Source: Strongyloides papillosus (lineage: Eukaryota; Nematoda; Chromadorea; Rhabditida; Strongyloididae). Taken from it: 64,000 nt of DNA. Under the pieces are notes generated by a model. That model was given only the letters and a program-made list of their open reading frames with translations. It was not told where the DNA came from and did not search any database. The translations under genes and the position numbers were made by a program. Location: positions 2,108,001 through 2,172,000 of the forward strand of contig SRSI01000079.1 in NCBI GenBank assembly GCA_005656395.1, written 5' to 3'. How positions within the stretch are numbered: position 1 is the stretch's first letter; each line of letters starts with the position of its first letter. This document shows, piece after piece, positions 1-11,358 of this stretch.

Positions 1-52
1 TATTTCATACTTCTTGAGCTACCAATCTCGTTGGGATGTCTTTTGGAGTTCT
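1..52 (+). other. Possible exon end of a gene entering from the left
   Basis: The first 52 bases are clearly richer in G and C than the next 440 and are open in frame 1 (reading YFILLELPISLGCLLEF). They are followed at once by a GTAATC donor-like sequence at 53. This would fit the tail of an exon of an upstream gene on the plus strand. No convincing acceptor follows: the best one, near 253, would create a stop at the junction. The minus strand is also open here, so the strand is not certain. Confidence 0.25.
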
Positions 53-496
53 GGTAATCACTTTTTTTTATTTATCATGAAATATCCCATAAATATTGTA
101 ATCATTGGTGTTATTATATCTTTTTATTGATAATGAAATACTTATTAATATAATAGCCTTGAAACAAAGAACGAAAATTCTTGGAAACTATCATTTGTTA
201 ATCAAATTTCTTAGTTTACAATAAATTAAAAAGTTATTTTATATAATATTCCAGAAGATAAAAATAAAAAAATTTAATTGTGAAGTGATATCATCTTCTG
301 TAGATCACGTTAGTTATGACTGGTTATTGAAGAAGGGTCTGTGAAAGTTTTGACAATACCTTGATTAAAATAAAGTTATTTGTCAGTTTATCTGTTTCTT
401 TTAAATTTAATGCGATATATTTTCTTATCACCAAGACACTATACCAAATAAAATTTGACATAATCATTCCCAATATAGAGCAATTATTATTTAATT
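53..496. other. Intergenic, AT-rich
   Basis: AT-rich spacer upstream of the LDAH-like gene. A short stretch with more G and C (about 285-350) is not open in any useful frame. Nothing else recognised. Confidence 0.6.
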
Positions 497-1495
497 ATGC
501 ATTATTTAAAGAAATGGATTAAAGTTTCTGGTTATTGGACACGTCTTTCTATTATTTCACAAAAACCATTGCTTTTTGAAGGGGATAAATTTAACTTTCC
601 AAATGATACAAATATAATATTTATGATACCAGGAAACCCTGGTAACGATGGTTATTACAATGCCTTTGGAAGGCGTTTATTGGACAACTTAATTATTAAA
701 AAACCAAATGATAATTACGTTTTTTTGACAATCTCCCATGTAAATCATGTCAAGATGGAAGAAGATAATGAGCATAAAGGAAATGTCTATAAATTGGATT
801 TTCAAGTAGACCATAAATATAATTTTGTGGATAAATTTTTAGGGAAAAAAAATGAAATAATTATGATGGGTCATTCTATTGGATCTTTTATGATGTTAAA
901 GATATATCCAAGATTGGTAGAGTCAGGATATAAAAATATTGGTTTGGTGTTTGGTTTATTTCCTACAATAGAGAGGATGTCTGCCTCTCCGAATGGACAA
1001 AGACTATATTCAACTCTTAAAGTAAGGATATATACACATATAATATCTTATTGTTATTTTTTTTTATTCTAGTTTCTTGACAACTATCCAAATTTTACTA
1101 AGTGTTTAACTTTGTGGTTTGACATACTACCGATATGTGTCAAAAAATTTCTTATAAATTGTAATTTTGGTTTCAATAGTAGTATTCCATCATGTATTAT
1201 TGAATCGACTGTTGAATTATTTAATACAACTGTCCTTAGGAATATAATTCATATGTCAAGAGATGAACTTGATAATGTAATTGAGTATGATTTTGACCTA
1301 AGAAGTTATGCTAACAATGTTTATTTGTATTATGGTCTAAAAGATGGTTGGGTTCCATTAAGTTACGGAGATGATATGAGGAATAGAAAGGAATTAAATG
1401 ATGGTCATGTTATTTTTGACACCACTAATTCTGAACATGCGTTTGTTATCAAAGAAAGTGAAATAATAGCGGATAAGTTGACAAACTTTATATAA
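497..1495 (+). CDS. LDAH: Lipid droplet-associated hydrolase (LDAH) family protein
   Basis: Two exons, 497-1021 and 1073-1495, with a 51-base GT-AG intron (phase 0), give a protein of 315 residues, close to the usual LDAH size. The family is an alpha/beta-hydrolase fold protein of lipid droplets linked to cholesteryl ester or triglyceride turnover. Visible features are an N-terminal FMIPGNPGN segment (oxyanion-loop type), the nucleophile elbow MGHSIGSF, an aspartate in GLKDGWVP and a histidine in NSEHAF near the C-terminus, so the Ser-Asp-His triad looks complete. There is no signal peptide; a hydrophobic stretch around the elbow is typical. The intron's in-frame stop means unspliced message would make a 191-residue form lacking the acid and histidine. 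Family assignment is strong; the actual substrate is not shown by sequence. Confidence 0.85.
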
Positions 1496-4126
1496 TTATA
1501 TTTTTAAAATTATATTTTAATATTTAATTCACGATATATTTGATTAATGAGGACAATTTAAAAGGAAATCACAATATATTTATATTGAATTTGAAAATGA
1601 AATTATACTTTCTATCTTTTATTGATGATATTCTTTTTAGTTTTGATTAATAAGTTTTTTTATAGTAATATTCTTATCTTTGATATTGACTTATTCTTTA
1701 TTTAAAGTGATTTTAATTTAAAAAATGAATCATTTTTGAATATCAATTATTTGATATGTAATGTAGCATATGGATGTGTTTTTTTAAATATTTATCTACT
1801 TATAAAAAATTGACAGTTATCCTTCTTTAAGTGGTATTTATTAATTTTCAATTATAAAAATGTTGAATACAAAGTTAAGTTTAATATAAATTATGTAAAA
1901 GTAATAAATATTAAATAGTTATGTTATGATAAAAGTAAAATAAAGGTTGTCTATATTTATTTTCCAATATAACCTCTATACCAGGTCATTTTACCATTAA
2001 TGCATTTATCCTCATTTTTAGACTTCAAGTATTGAAATGTGCACATATTATTATGACCTTCGTGGCATTGGTATTTTGCGCATTTGGTAGAATTTTCTGT
2101 TATGTTAATTTACGTAAATTATAAACCATAAAATTTTTTCTTAGAATTTCTGACATATTTCTACTTTGATTAAGACATTATTAAAGGAATTATTTATTTT
2201 AAAAAGAGAAAGTACAAAAATTAAAATGTATAAAATCATTAACAGATGGAAAAAAATGTTTATTAAATTTTTGTGTAAAAATAAATTATTTTATCCGTTT
2301 GAATTGTATAAATAGTTAAATTCTAGACAGAAAGAATGAAGTAAATTATTCTAAAAGTTTTGTTCTCTTAAAATATATATAGAGTATAAAATATTATAAT
2401 TATTTATAGGAGGGATGGTTAAACAATAAATGTATTAAAATTATAATTAGTTATAATCTTCTAATCAGTATTTGTCGATTATACAAAATCATTCATTGTG
2501 TCGTTTTTGTTATGATATAAATATAATGTGTTACAAGTTACTTAAAATAATATGAAAATTGAATGACGTAAATGTAGGGAGGGGGAATGAGTTCACCATG
2601 AAAACACTTCCATTCTCCATCAACTTTTTGCGCACCTTATAGACATATTTGCACAGAAGATAAAACATTGTTACCTGTTGAATTTTATACAATTTTTAAT
2701 CCTATATTATCACAAACTATATAATAGTTCAATTTGATTCCATTTATAACACACCTTATAGTAAAATAATAAAATTTTCTATCTTTGTAAATATTTTATT
2801 CGTCACTACTAAAAATTTATTATAAATGTTTATTTTTAACAATGAAAAGAAGTTTTCTACACGACACTTAAATGTCAAATAGAATCTATAACTGATAAAT
2901 GTGAAGTATATGTATTAAAATTAAAATAATAGTAATATTTTATTTAAATTGAATATATTTAACTTAATACTTAAATATGATATCTTTATTTATCCCATTT
3001 TAATGCCGTATCATTTTATCATTTATTTATATTTTGTAGTTATCTCAAACTAGTTAATCAAAAAAATTTATGGTGTCTTTTTTATGTTTAATGACTTTGT
3101 ATTTAATTAATTTTGAACGCCTAGTTCTAAAAAACAGTTTATTTTTTCATTTTTCCTAATATTTTTAAATTATTTTTTTTTTTGCTAAATTTATATTATA
3201 ACGCGTCAAAAATATATTTTGTATTTATGATAAAAGAAATACAAAAAATAGTTAACATGTTTTTTTAACATTACTATTACTCATAAAAATCATTTCATAT
3301 GGTATCCATAACACTAAACAATGCTACATTATTGAATAGTATTAATTTTTTCCACTATTTTGAGAGACAATAAATATTTTTATAAAAGTTATTGAAGCAT
3401 ATAATAAAATATACTATTAATTAGGAGACATGTTTATTTATTTTAACTTGTTAATGTTTACCTAAGAAAATCAAATTTTTTCAAATTTTCCCATTTTATT
3501 TTTAAAATAAATTATCTTTTTGTATATAATATTTAGAAAAACATTTTTTAAATTATTAAATGTATAACAAAAGAATATAAACATTTTAATAATTTTTCTT
3601 TTATACGAATAATCAAAAGTCATCTTGTGATAAGACATCTGCTTTGAAACCATTAAAATTACTATCATTTAAGAATTAATAAACATGTAAATAAATAATC
3701 TACGATTGTGTATATATCAATTTATATATTTGTAAGAAAATGTAACAATTTTTAACCTTTTATTAATCTTTCTCTATTTGTCTATAAATAATTTTTTATG
3801 TAATTTTTACATACTATGCATGGTTTACTTTAGTTTAGATGATGTTTGTAATGTTAATTGAAAAATTATCATTATATTTACATTTATTTTATATCATATA
3901 TACGGTATATAGTATTTGCTTAAATATTTTATTCTCAAGAATTTCCTTGTAAAATTAAGGTAACTAATGGCAACTTCATCTACGCACTAATATTTTAAGA
4001 TTTCTTAATAACTACCAAATAAAATTACTTTTTTTATTTATTTTTAGAACATAAACCAGTATTAGCCAATTGACTATTTCTAAGAAATAGAAAAATATAT
4101 TTTCTTTCTCCATAATATAATAAAAA
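1496..4126. other. Long intergenic region
   Basis: About 2.6 kb of AT-rich spacer between the LDAH-like gene and the Na/Ca exchanger. It contains one exon-like Cys-rich frame on the minus strand (1957-2096, listed separately) and a short richer block at about 2575-2640. The remainder is homopolymer-rich AT sequence with no gene I can support. Confidence 0.6.
1957..2096 (-). pseudogene. Orphan Cys-rich exon or gene relic
   Basis: On the minus strand a frame of about 46 codons runs from an AG acceptor-like site (2098-2097, context aacataacag) to a TAA at 1959-1957. Its composition is protein-like and quite unlike the surrounding spacer: four cysteines spaced C-x4-C-x7-C-x12-C, with segments such as KCAKYQCHEGHNNMC and EDKCINGKMTWYRGY. 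An AATAAA overlaps the stop, which would suit a terminal exon. I found no partner exon with a signal peptide in the 2 kb upstream, so it is either the last exon of a gene with a long intron or a leftover of a decayed secreted protein gene. I do not recognise the family. Confidence 0.4.
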
Positions 4127-6843
4127 ATGAAAATTCTTTTATTACTATCATTTTTGGTTATTACTTTACTTGTTAACATTACTGAACAAGAAATTAATGA
4201 AGAATCAATATATGTTGTATCATTTAAAGATAAATTGAAAAGTATTTCAAGTAAAGTCTTAAATTCAACTATTCCTCATAATGAAGAATGCTCTAGTGCA
4301 AAACCTTGTTCCGATGGTTTAATTATTCCGGCTTGGACTCCAGTCACAGGTATAAGCGTTTGTGCAAAAATATGGAGAGGATTCTTGTACTTTTTGGCAA
4401 TGGTATATCTTTTTTATGGTGTTTCAATTGTCGCTGATAGATTTATGTCCGCCATTGAAGTTATCACATCCCAAGAAAAAGAAGTTAGATTGAAAAAAGC
4501 TAATGGTGAACCATATACTGTTCTTGTAAGAGTGTGGAATGAAACTGTTAGTAACTTAACATTAATGGCACTTGGTTCCTCTGCTCCAGAAATTCTTCTT
4601 TCTGTAATTGAAATTTTTGCTAATAATTTTGAAGCCGGTGATCTTGGTCCAAGTACTATTGTTGGGTCGGCTGCATTTAATTTGTTTGTCATTATTGCGA
4701 TTTGTATTATGTGTGTTCCATCAAGTGAAATTCGAAGAATTGATAGATTAGATGTTTTCTGGACCACTGTTATATGGTCAACATTCGCCTATATTTGGCT
4801 TTATTTAATTCTTGAAGTATTTTCACCAAATGTTGTTGACGTATGGGAGGGTGTATTAACATTTATGTTTTTCCCGCTAACTGTATTAACAGCATTCTAT
4901 GCAAATACAAGAACCGTCCCATTTGGACAAAGAATTGTTACAGCAAGAACTGGGAGATCTATCATAAGAAGAGATCTTGAAAATAAAGATAATGCATTAA
5001 AAAGGGACGCGGATGTTAATATGAGTCTTCTAGATGAATCGCAAGCTGCTAGTATTTTAGCTTACCAAAATCAAAAAAAAATATTTATGGAAACTTTTCA
5101 TAAATTAAGAAATGAAAATCCTGATTTATCTATTAGTGAACTAGAACAATTAACTACGGAAGCTATTGTATTAAATGCTCCTAAAAGTAGAGCTTTTTAT
5201 CGTATTCAAGCTTCCCGTGAATTAACTGGATCCGGAGGTTTTGGTCCTAAAAGAATAAGAAAAAAAGCAAAAGCATTATTAAATACTAATGCTGACGAAA
5301 ATAGCGATGTTGTAACAGTAGAATTTGAAAATCTCCATACAATGTGTTTAGAAAGCTGTGGAACAACCCAAGTTAGAGTTAAATGTGATAGAGGCGGATT
5401 AAAGGGAAATATTGCTGTTCGTGTAAATTATAGAACAGAACCAGGAACAGCTGATGAAAATACTGATTTTGTACCAACATCTGGTGTATTGTACTTTAAG
5501 CCTGGTGAAATTTTCCAAACAATACCAATAAAAATTGTTGATAATGATGTTTATGAGGATGACGAAACATTTACAGTTGTATTATCAAATGCCACAGCAG
5601 AAATGGCTGATAATGATAGGATAAGTGTACCAGCACGTTTAGGAGTTAAATCAGTTGCTACAGTTTTAATTATTGATGATGATCACTCTGGACATTTTAT
5701 GTTTAAATCAGAAGTACAGAAAGTTTCAGAAAATCATGGAATTTATGCTCTTGAAGTTCAACGTTCACGTGGAGCAAGGGGGAAAGTTCAAATCCCATTT
5801 ACAGTAAAAAATGGAGTTGCATTAGAAGGTCGCGATTTTGTAATAAAAACAAAAGAATTGATTTTCGAAGACAGTCAAACGAAAGCCTTCATAAATATAG
5901 ATATTATAAATGACGATGAATATGAAAAGTCTGAAGATTTTTTTATTTATCTTGAAGAACCAATATTATTAAGCGGTAACAATGAACAAGTTGAAGAAGG
6001 TGAACCTGATGGATCTCCACAACTTGGTGAAATAACAAGATGTAAAATTGTCATAACAGAAGATAAAGAGTTTAAAAGTTTTGTTGACAAAATGATAGCA
6101 TCTGCAAATACTTCAATTCTTGTTGGAACATCATCATGGAAACAACAATTTTCAGAGATATTTGAAGTTGAGGACTCTGATGGTGATGGTACAATAAGTA
6201 CTAAAGAAAAATTTCTTCATTATTTCTCATTACCCTGGAAAGCAGCATTTGCATTAATACCACCAACGGATTATTACAATGGATGGCTATCATTCTTCGT
6301 ATCTATATTTGTTATTGGTGTTTTAACCGCAATTATTGGTGACGTAGCGTCACATTTTGGATGTACTATCGGATTAAAAGATTCTGTAACAGCCATCTCA
6401 TTAGTAGCACTAGGAACTAGTGTACCAGGTATTTATTTATTTTTATTATCATAGATAAACAATATTTTTTAGATACATTTGCTTCAAAAACAGCAGCATT
6501 ACAGGATAAATATGCAGATTCTTCAATTGGTAATGTGACAGGTTCTAATGCTGTAAATGTATTCCTTGGTATTGGTATTGCTTGGGCAATAGCAGCATTT
6601 TATCACATGCGAAACGGTACACAATTCAAGGTGAACGCAGGATCATTAGCATTTAGTGTAACACTGTTTGTCATCGGATCATCCATCTGTATCGGATTAT
6701 TAATGTATAGAAGAAGTAGAAAGGATATCGGCGGTGAGTTAGGAGGGCCTGCCAAAATCAAAATATTATCTGGATGTATATTTATTGGAGTATGGTTGAT
6801 CTATTTAACATTGAGTATTTTAGATGCTTATTGTATTCTCTGA
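4127..6843 (+). CDS. ncx: Sodium/calcium exchanger, NCX type
   Basis: Two exons, 4127-6428 and 6473-6843, joined across a 44-base intron, give 890 residues, normal for NCX (SLC8). It is a plasma-membrane antiporter extruding Ca2+ in exchange for Na+. The order is: signal peptide ([15 protein letters not shown]), first membrane bundle with the alpha-1 repeat ([17 protein letters not shown], about residues 144-185), a long cytosolic loop, and the second bundle with alpha-2 (ALGTSVPDTFASK then [16 protein letters not shown]). The intron splits alpha-2 after SVP; the GAT codon for the key aspartate is rebuilt by splicing. The loop starts with an inhibitory-peptide-like basic stretch ([14 protein letters not shown]) and has two Calx-beta Ca2+-binding domains, with acidic ends DDDETFTV-like and [10 protein letters not shown]. 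Start chosen because it begins the signal peptide; no further intron needed. Confidence 0.96.
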
Positions 6844-7567
6844 TCACACTACATCTTTTAATCTTTTTCTTTATATTATTAATTATATAAATTTAAAAAT
6901 GTACAAAATCTCAAAGATATTACTTTTTATTTGAGTAAATATTAACATTCATTTTAAATAAATAAAAAAAAATAAATCATTTTATATTTTTCATTGTATA
7001 CTTTTGTTATCTACAAAGTCATATTTCTTTAAATTGTAAATATATTATTATTAAATCAATTTAAAACATATTTTTATTGATATGTTATTTGAGTGAGAAA
7101 CAAACCTATGTAGTTTAAAATATTTTATTGATATATCACTAAAATTAAAATGACGAAGTAAACATTTAAAATGTTACGTATATGTTAGTTTTACTGAAAT
7201 ATTTAGCTGCGCATAACCAAAAGTAACCTTTTTCGTTACTAAAAAATAATAGTGATTTATAAATTTTATTTTTAGTCACGTAACGAATAATAAAAATTCA
7301 TCTTGGAATATTAAGAATATTAAAACGAAGAAGAAAAAAATAAAGTCTTTTTTCATTTTTATTTATATTTCTTACACCATCGAAATGCCCTTTAAAATTC
7401 CAAACAATATAATTTACGTAATAGTCCTTCAATATAATGTGATTTTGTCAATTATCATTAATTTTTTTTGTCAAATTTGAAGATTGTTGTCTTGTGTAAA
7501 ATGATGTCTTTTAAATATTAAATTTTATACATGACAATTAATATATTATATTCTTATTTTCAGGACA
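6844..7567. other. Intergenic with a probable trans-splice acceptor
   Basis: AT-rich spacer between the exchanger and the lipid phosphatase. An AATAAA-containing stretch at about 6957-6975 probably serves the exchanger. The 3' end holds the acceptor listed at 7551-7563. Confidence 0.6.
7551..7563 (+). promoter_or_regulatory. Probable trans-splice acceptor of the PLPP gene
   Basis: The sequence ttcttattttcag lies four bases before the ATG at 7568. This is the consensus nematode 3' splice site, and no upstream coding exon is visible. A spliced leader joined here would leave a 4-base native leader (gaca), as is common for trans-spliced nematode mRNAs. A cis-spliced 5' UTR exon is the alternative. 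Confidence 0.55.
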
Positions 7568-8566
7568 ATGGAGGGGAATATTCTTATTTCAAGAATATTA
7601 TGTGATTTTTTAATACTTCTATTCTGCGCCTTACCACTTATTTTTATTCACCTATTTGCTCAACCATTTCAAAGAGGATTCTACTGTGATGATGAATCTA
7701 TAAGATATCCATATAAATCTGATACAGTTACTATTCCAGCTATTGCTGTCATTGGAATACTTATTCCTACATTTATCATAATTCTAACAGAAATATTTAG
7801 ATATATAGCATGGGAAAAAAAATGTCAACATTTGTTTAAATCTTATAGATATAGAGACAGAAATGTTCATAGATTCATTGTTAGGTTATACACATTTCTT
7901 GGTTTCTTTATATTGGGATTAATATTTAATCAGTTGATGAATAGTATTGCTAAATATACAATTGGTAGACAAAGACCACATTTTATGGAGGTATGTAAAC
8001 CAAATATTGGTTATAACAATTGCTTAGATGATCATAAGTATATTACTAATTTTACATGTACTGGTACTAATGCATACTTAAATAAAGATTCACAATTATC
8101 ATTTTATTCTGGACATACAGCTTTCTCATTTTATGGAGCATTTTATACTTCATTATATTTGCAAGCTAGATTGTATAAACCTATTGGAAGTAAACTTCTT
8201 ATACCAGCTGTTCAATTTGCTTTAGTAAGTGGTGCATCATTTGTTGCATATTCAAGAATCAGTGATTATAAACATCATTGGTCGGATGTTTTAGTTGGAG
8301 CTATTATGGGTACTTCAATAGGAATCATTGTTGCTGTTTGTATGGCCAAAGTCTTTGAATTACGTGAAATTCCACCTTGTGAAGAAAGTGAACCCCTTAA
8401 AGTATCTAATAGAAATAATTGTATGGAGATGGAAGGAGGATTTATCCCTTGTACAGCTGGGGATGCTGAAATGCATAATCACAGACAAACTCATTTTTCA
8501 AAATACGGGAATAAGATGAACAACGCGGATGAACTTCACAGAGTTCGAGATGCTCATTTTATTTAA
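7568..8566 (+). CDS. Lipid phosphate phosphatase (PAP2/PLPP type)
   Basis: A single exon of 332 residues, slightly longer than typical LPPs because of a polar C-terminal tail. The enzyme dephosphorylates phosphatidate, lysophosphatidate and sphingoid phosphates on the outer or lumenal face of membranes. All three signature motifs are present in order: KYTIGRQRPHF (C1), YSGHTAFS (C2, with the general-acid histidine) and SRISDYKHHWSDVLVG (C3, with the nucleophile histidine). About six hydrophobic segments surround them and N-glycosylation-type sites (NFTCTG) lie in the lumenal loop between C1 and C2. An AATAAA at 8579-8584 follows the stop. It converges on the NOP9-like gene 90 bases away, so the 3' ends are nearly touching. 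Confidence 0.93.
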   Translation: MEGNILISRILCDFLILLFCALPLIFIHLFAQPFQRGFYCDDESIRYPYKSDTVTIPAIAVIGILIPTFIIILTEIFRYIAWEKKCQHLFKSYRYRDRNVHRFIVRLYTFLGFFILGLIFNQLMNSIAKYTIGRQRPHFMEVCKPNIGYNNCLDDHKYITNFTCTGTNAYLNKDSQLSFYSGHTAFSFYGAFYTSLYLQARLYKPIGSKLLIPAVQFALVSGASFVAYSRISDYKHHWSDVLVGAIMGTSIGIIVAVCMAKVFELREIPPCEESEPLKVSNRNNCMEMEGGFIPCTAGDAEMHNHRQTHFSKYGNKMNNADELHRVRDAHFI

Positions 8567-8656
8567 TTAATCAATTACAATAAATTTCTATATATAATAT
8601 ATACAAAAATAACAAAAAAAAATCAACAATAAAAACAAACATAACAATAATAATAT

Positions 8657-10362
8657 TCATTTACGTTCATATTTTCTAGTCCAAGCTTTCTTATTTTCCA
8701 GATACATTTGGTAATTAATATCATCCATCAATCTAGAATACTTGTGTTTAACTGTCGAGTTTTGTCTACACTCAACAACTTTTTTTAGAACTTCTTCTCT
8801 TCTTTCCAATGAAAGATTTGTCTTCCATAAAGTAAGAAAAATAAATACTGAAGATTTCCCCAATAATAGCTGTTCTAAATTTTTTCCTAGTTTCCCTATT
8901 AACCAATCAGCTCCAATATCCGCCTCCTTAAATTGACCTACGAAACTTTCAAGTAAAGAAGTCCCCTGTCTAACAACAATTAACTCCAGAAAACATTTTT
9001 CAGATAGATTTTCAAAAAATTGTGAAGTCCCAACAGGTTGGAGTTCAAAGAAACCTTTCATACATTTAATCTTAATTGGTGTCAACTTCTGGACATTGAA
9101 CGATATCTCCTTGTTAGGCGATAGTTCATATTCACCTTCAACTCCATCAGTTATAAATTTAGCGTAGGTTATTCCTTTTGTAGGCTTTCCATAAGCTTCT
9201 TTAAACCAATTAAAAAAAATATCTTTAAACTCCAAATTGGCTTTAGCTTCTGCCAAAATAGCTTCGATAATATTATGATAACTGCCTTCTATGTATTTGT
9301 CTATGTTAGGTAAAATTAATTCGAAAAGACTACGCGAAATTGATCCATGATTTAGCAAAAACTTCCCAACTGTGAAGTTTGCTATGTTGTGGATCGACAA
9401 ATCAACAATATTCATCTCAAAGAGTGCTTTTACTAATCCAAGATCTGCATCTTTTAATAATTCTATAAAGCACTCCCATACAGGTGAGGAACTTTGGTTT
9501 TTCATAGAACTTATGATGGCATTTTCAGAATTGTTACTCCAAATTTTCTCAAAGTATTTTTTTATGCTGTCATAATGAAGAAAACGACAGCTTTTAAGAA
9601 TGTCTTGGATCAAATACGAATGGTCAGGAAAGTTCTTCAATTCGAGTGCAAATTCACCAAATAAAAACGAGTCCACAATCTTTTTATGAGCTTCCTCCAA
9701 TTTTTCATATTTCTTTTTTCCCTCAGCACTTATTTTAATCTTCTTAGACTTTTCCTTTCTTAATTTACTCGTTATACCAATAAGTTCGAGAATAGTCCTA
9801 AGCAAATTTGAAGCCGGTGGACTGTAAATAACCTTCTGAATTGAAGAATCCAAGTATTGAAGGAACTTTTCTATGACTGACGTGTACCCCTCAGGAATTG
9901 GTGTAGCAAATGTCCTTAACCACGATTCTAACGTATATGATGCAGACTTCTCAAAGAAAACTTTTGTTACAGCATCCTCCTTATTATTTTCAAATAAATT
10001 TTTCAAGAATTCAAGTTGTGCCTCCTTACGGGTCTTAAAAAGTTCCTCTACCAATTTACATGTGTGCCCATGCTCCAAAACAACAGCTTCATGGGTTTTT
10101 AGTGTATTTATTATTTGTTTTATACACAAATCATCTGGAAAAAGACAACATATATATTTAACAATTGTTCTAACTTACCTGTAGTGGCTCCATCTTCCTT
10201 TAATTTATTCATGTAGTTGTACCATTCATTTGCCTCCTCATAACTTGGATTATCATCTGGATTAATAGGAATAGCACCACGAACGATTTTTTGGTTTAAA
10301 GTACGGCGTTTCTTGTGCGGTATCTGACCACCAGACTTCTGGTCTTTTCTTTTAAAACTCAT
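8657..10362 (-). CDS. NOP9-like pumilio-repeat nucleolar protein
   Basis: Two exons on the minus strand, 10362-10179 and 10134-8657, with a 44-base intron (GTAAGT donor, tttttccag acceptor), give 553 residues. The start MSFKRKDQKSGG begins a strongly basic N-terminus typical of nucleolar proteins; an in-frame ATG 12 codons earlier (10398) is less likely because it adds a hydrophobic lead. The rest is helical repeat protein with pumilio-like units (SASYTLESWL, PPASNLLRTILELIG, DHSYLIQDILKSC, VGKFLLNHGS). NOP9 proteins bind pre-18S rRNA and are needed for small-subunit maturation. The repeat pattern and length fit NOP9, but the sequence is divergent; another Puf-type protein cannot be excluded. 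It ends with a basic tail (KAWTRKYERK). Confidence 0.65.
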
Positions 10363-10398
10363 AATATCAGAATCAGAAATAAAAATTAACTTGGACAA

Positions 10399-11358
10399 GG
10401 TAAATTTTGTTTAAATTGGAAAAAGTAAAGTCTTCTCCAACATTTACTAAAACAAGCGTTGCAAGAGAAAGTTTAGGACAGAAAATCGAAGTGCCAGGTT
10501 CGAGTTCACCATTGCGAAAATGTTTTTTGTAAATCTTTTCAAAATATTTTTCTTTAATTTTTACTAAGTTTGTATTAGAGCTCAGATTTAATAAGTTGAT
10601 GTCGTTTTAAATGATAGCTAGAGCTTGTTCTTGGTGGTATGGGAATTGCGTGTCACTAGTGTGATAAATCTGGAGGCAGCTGGTTGTAAATTATTTATGT
10701 GTGATAGAGGTAAGCATATAGTATTCATAAGTAAGTAATTAAGGTAGATTCAGAGTATTCGTAAGATACTCATGAATAAAAAATACGGACTCAGAGAATT
10801 CATGAGAATAGAATGTTGAATTCGGAGTTCTTAAAGGGTACTCATAGATAAGAAGCGTTAGATTTAGGATCTTTATGGCTAAAAACTTTAGATTCAGAAT
10901 AAAAGGTACATTATTGTGTGCAAGTATAAAATGACACTCTAATAACGCCCTAAGCGTCAAAATGCGATTAATAATCATTGACCTGCTTTGTATTTGCTTT
11001 TCAAATCTGTGGGTTGAATGTTGCATTAACTACTCCTTTAATTCACCTAAAGCACATAAATAAAGATCTTCATAATTTTAATATAATCATTGGTTATCAG
11101 ACAACATTAATTCTACCTTGAGAATATCTTAAAATTTCCATGAGGACACACTCTACCACCAAGAATTCTGTCTTGATCTCGTAAAGAAAGAAATAAGGTA
11201 TTTTTTAAGCCAATGTGCCGCCTAATTTAATTCTTTTATCTCCTGTAGGAATCGTTATTCGAATATTAATAGTTAACAAAAAAATATTGAGTGGCTTTTT
11301 TTTTATTGTAATTGAAGGTCTCTATTTTTGATTGAAGTACATTGTTTTTTAGTAGAAA
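10399..11358. other. Divergent intergenic region with degenerate minisatellite
   Basis: Spacer between the NOP9-like gene (-) and the SUMO protease (+), so it must hold both promoters. It has two richer patches (10440-10530 and 10620-10700) that do not form genes, and a degenerate short tandem repeat listed at 10741-10905. Confidence 0.6.
10741..10905. repeat. Degenerate minisatellite, unit about 30-45 bases
   Basis: Four to five imperfect copies of a unit that starts with gattcagag-like text and continues into tactcat followed by A-rich sequence: agattcagagtattcg, ggactcagagaattcat, gaattcggagttctt, agatttaggatcttta, agattcagaataaaa. It makes an apparent 95-codon open frame on the minus strand, which is a side effect of the repeat. 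Confidence 0.5.

Noticed and set aside
4414..4767. 117-codon open frame on the minus strand
   Set aside because: Lies antisense within the conserved alpha-1 region of the Na/Ca exchanger; it mirrors a constrained coding strand.
10460..10530. tRNA-like T-arm (aggttcgagttc) in the NOP9 upstream region
   Set aside because: The flanking bases do not form a 5-pair T stem, an acceptor stem or an anticodon arm.
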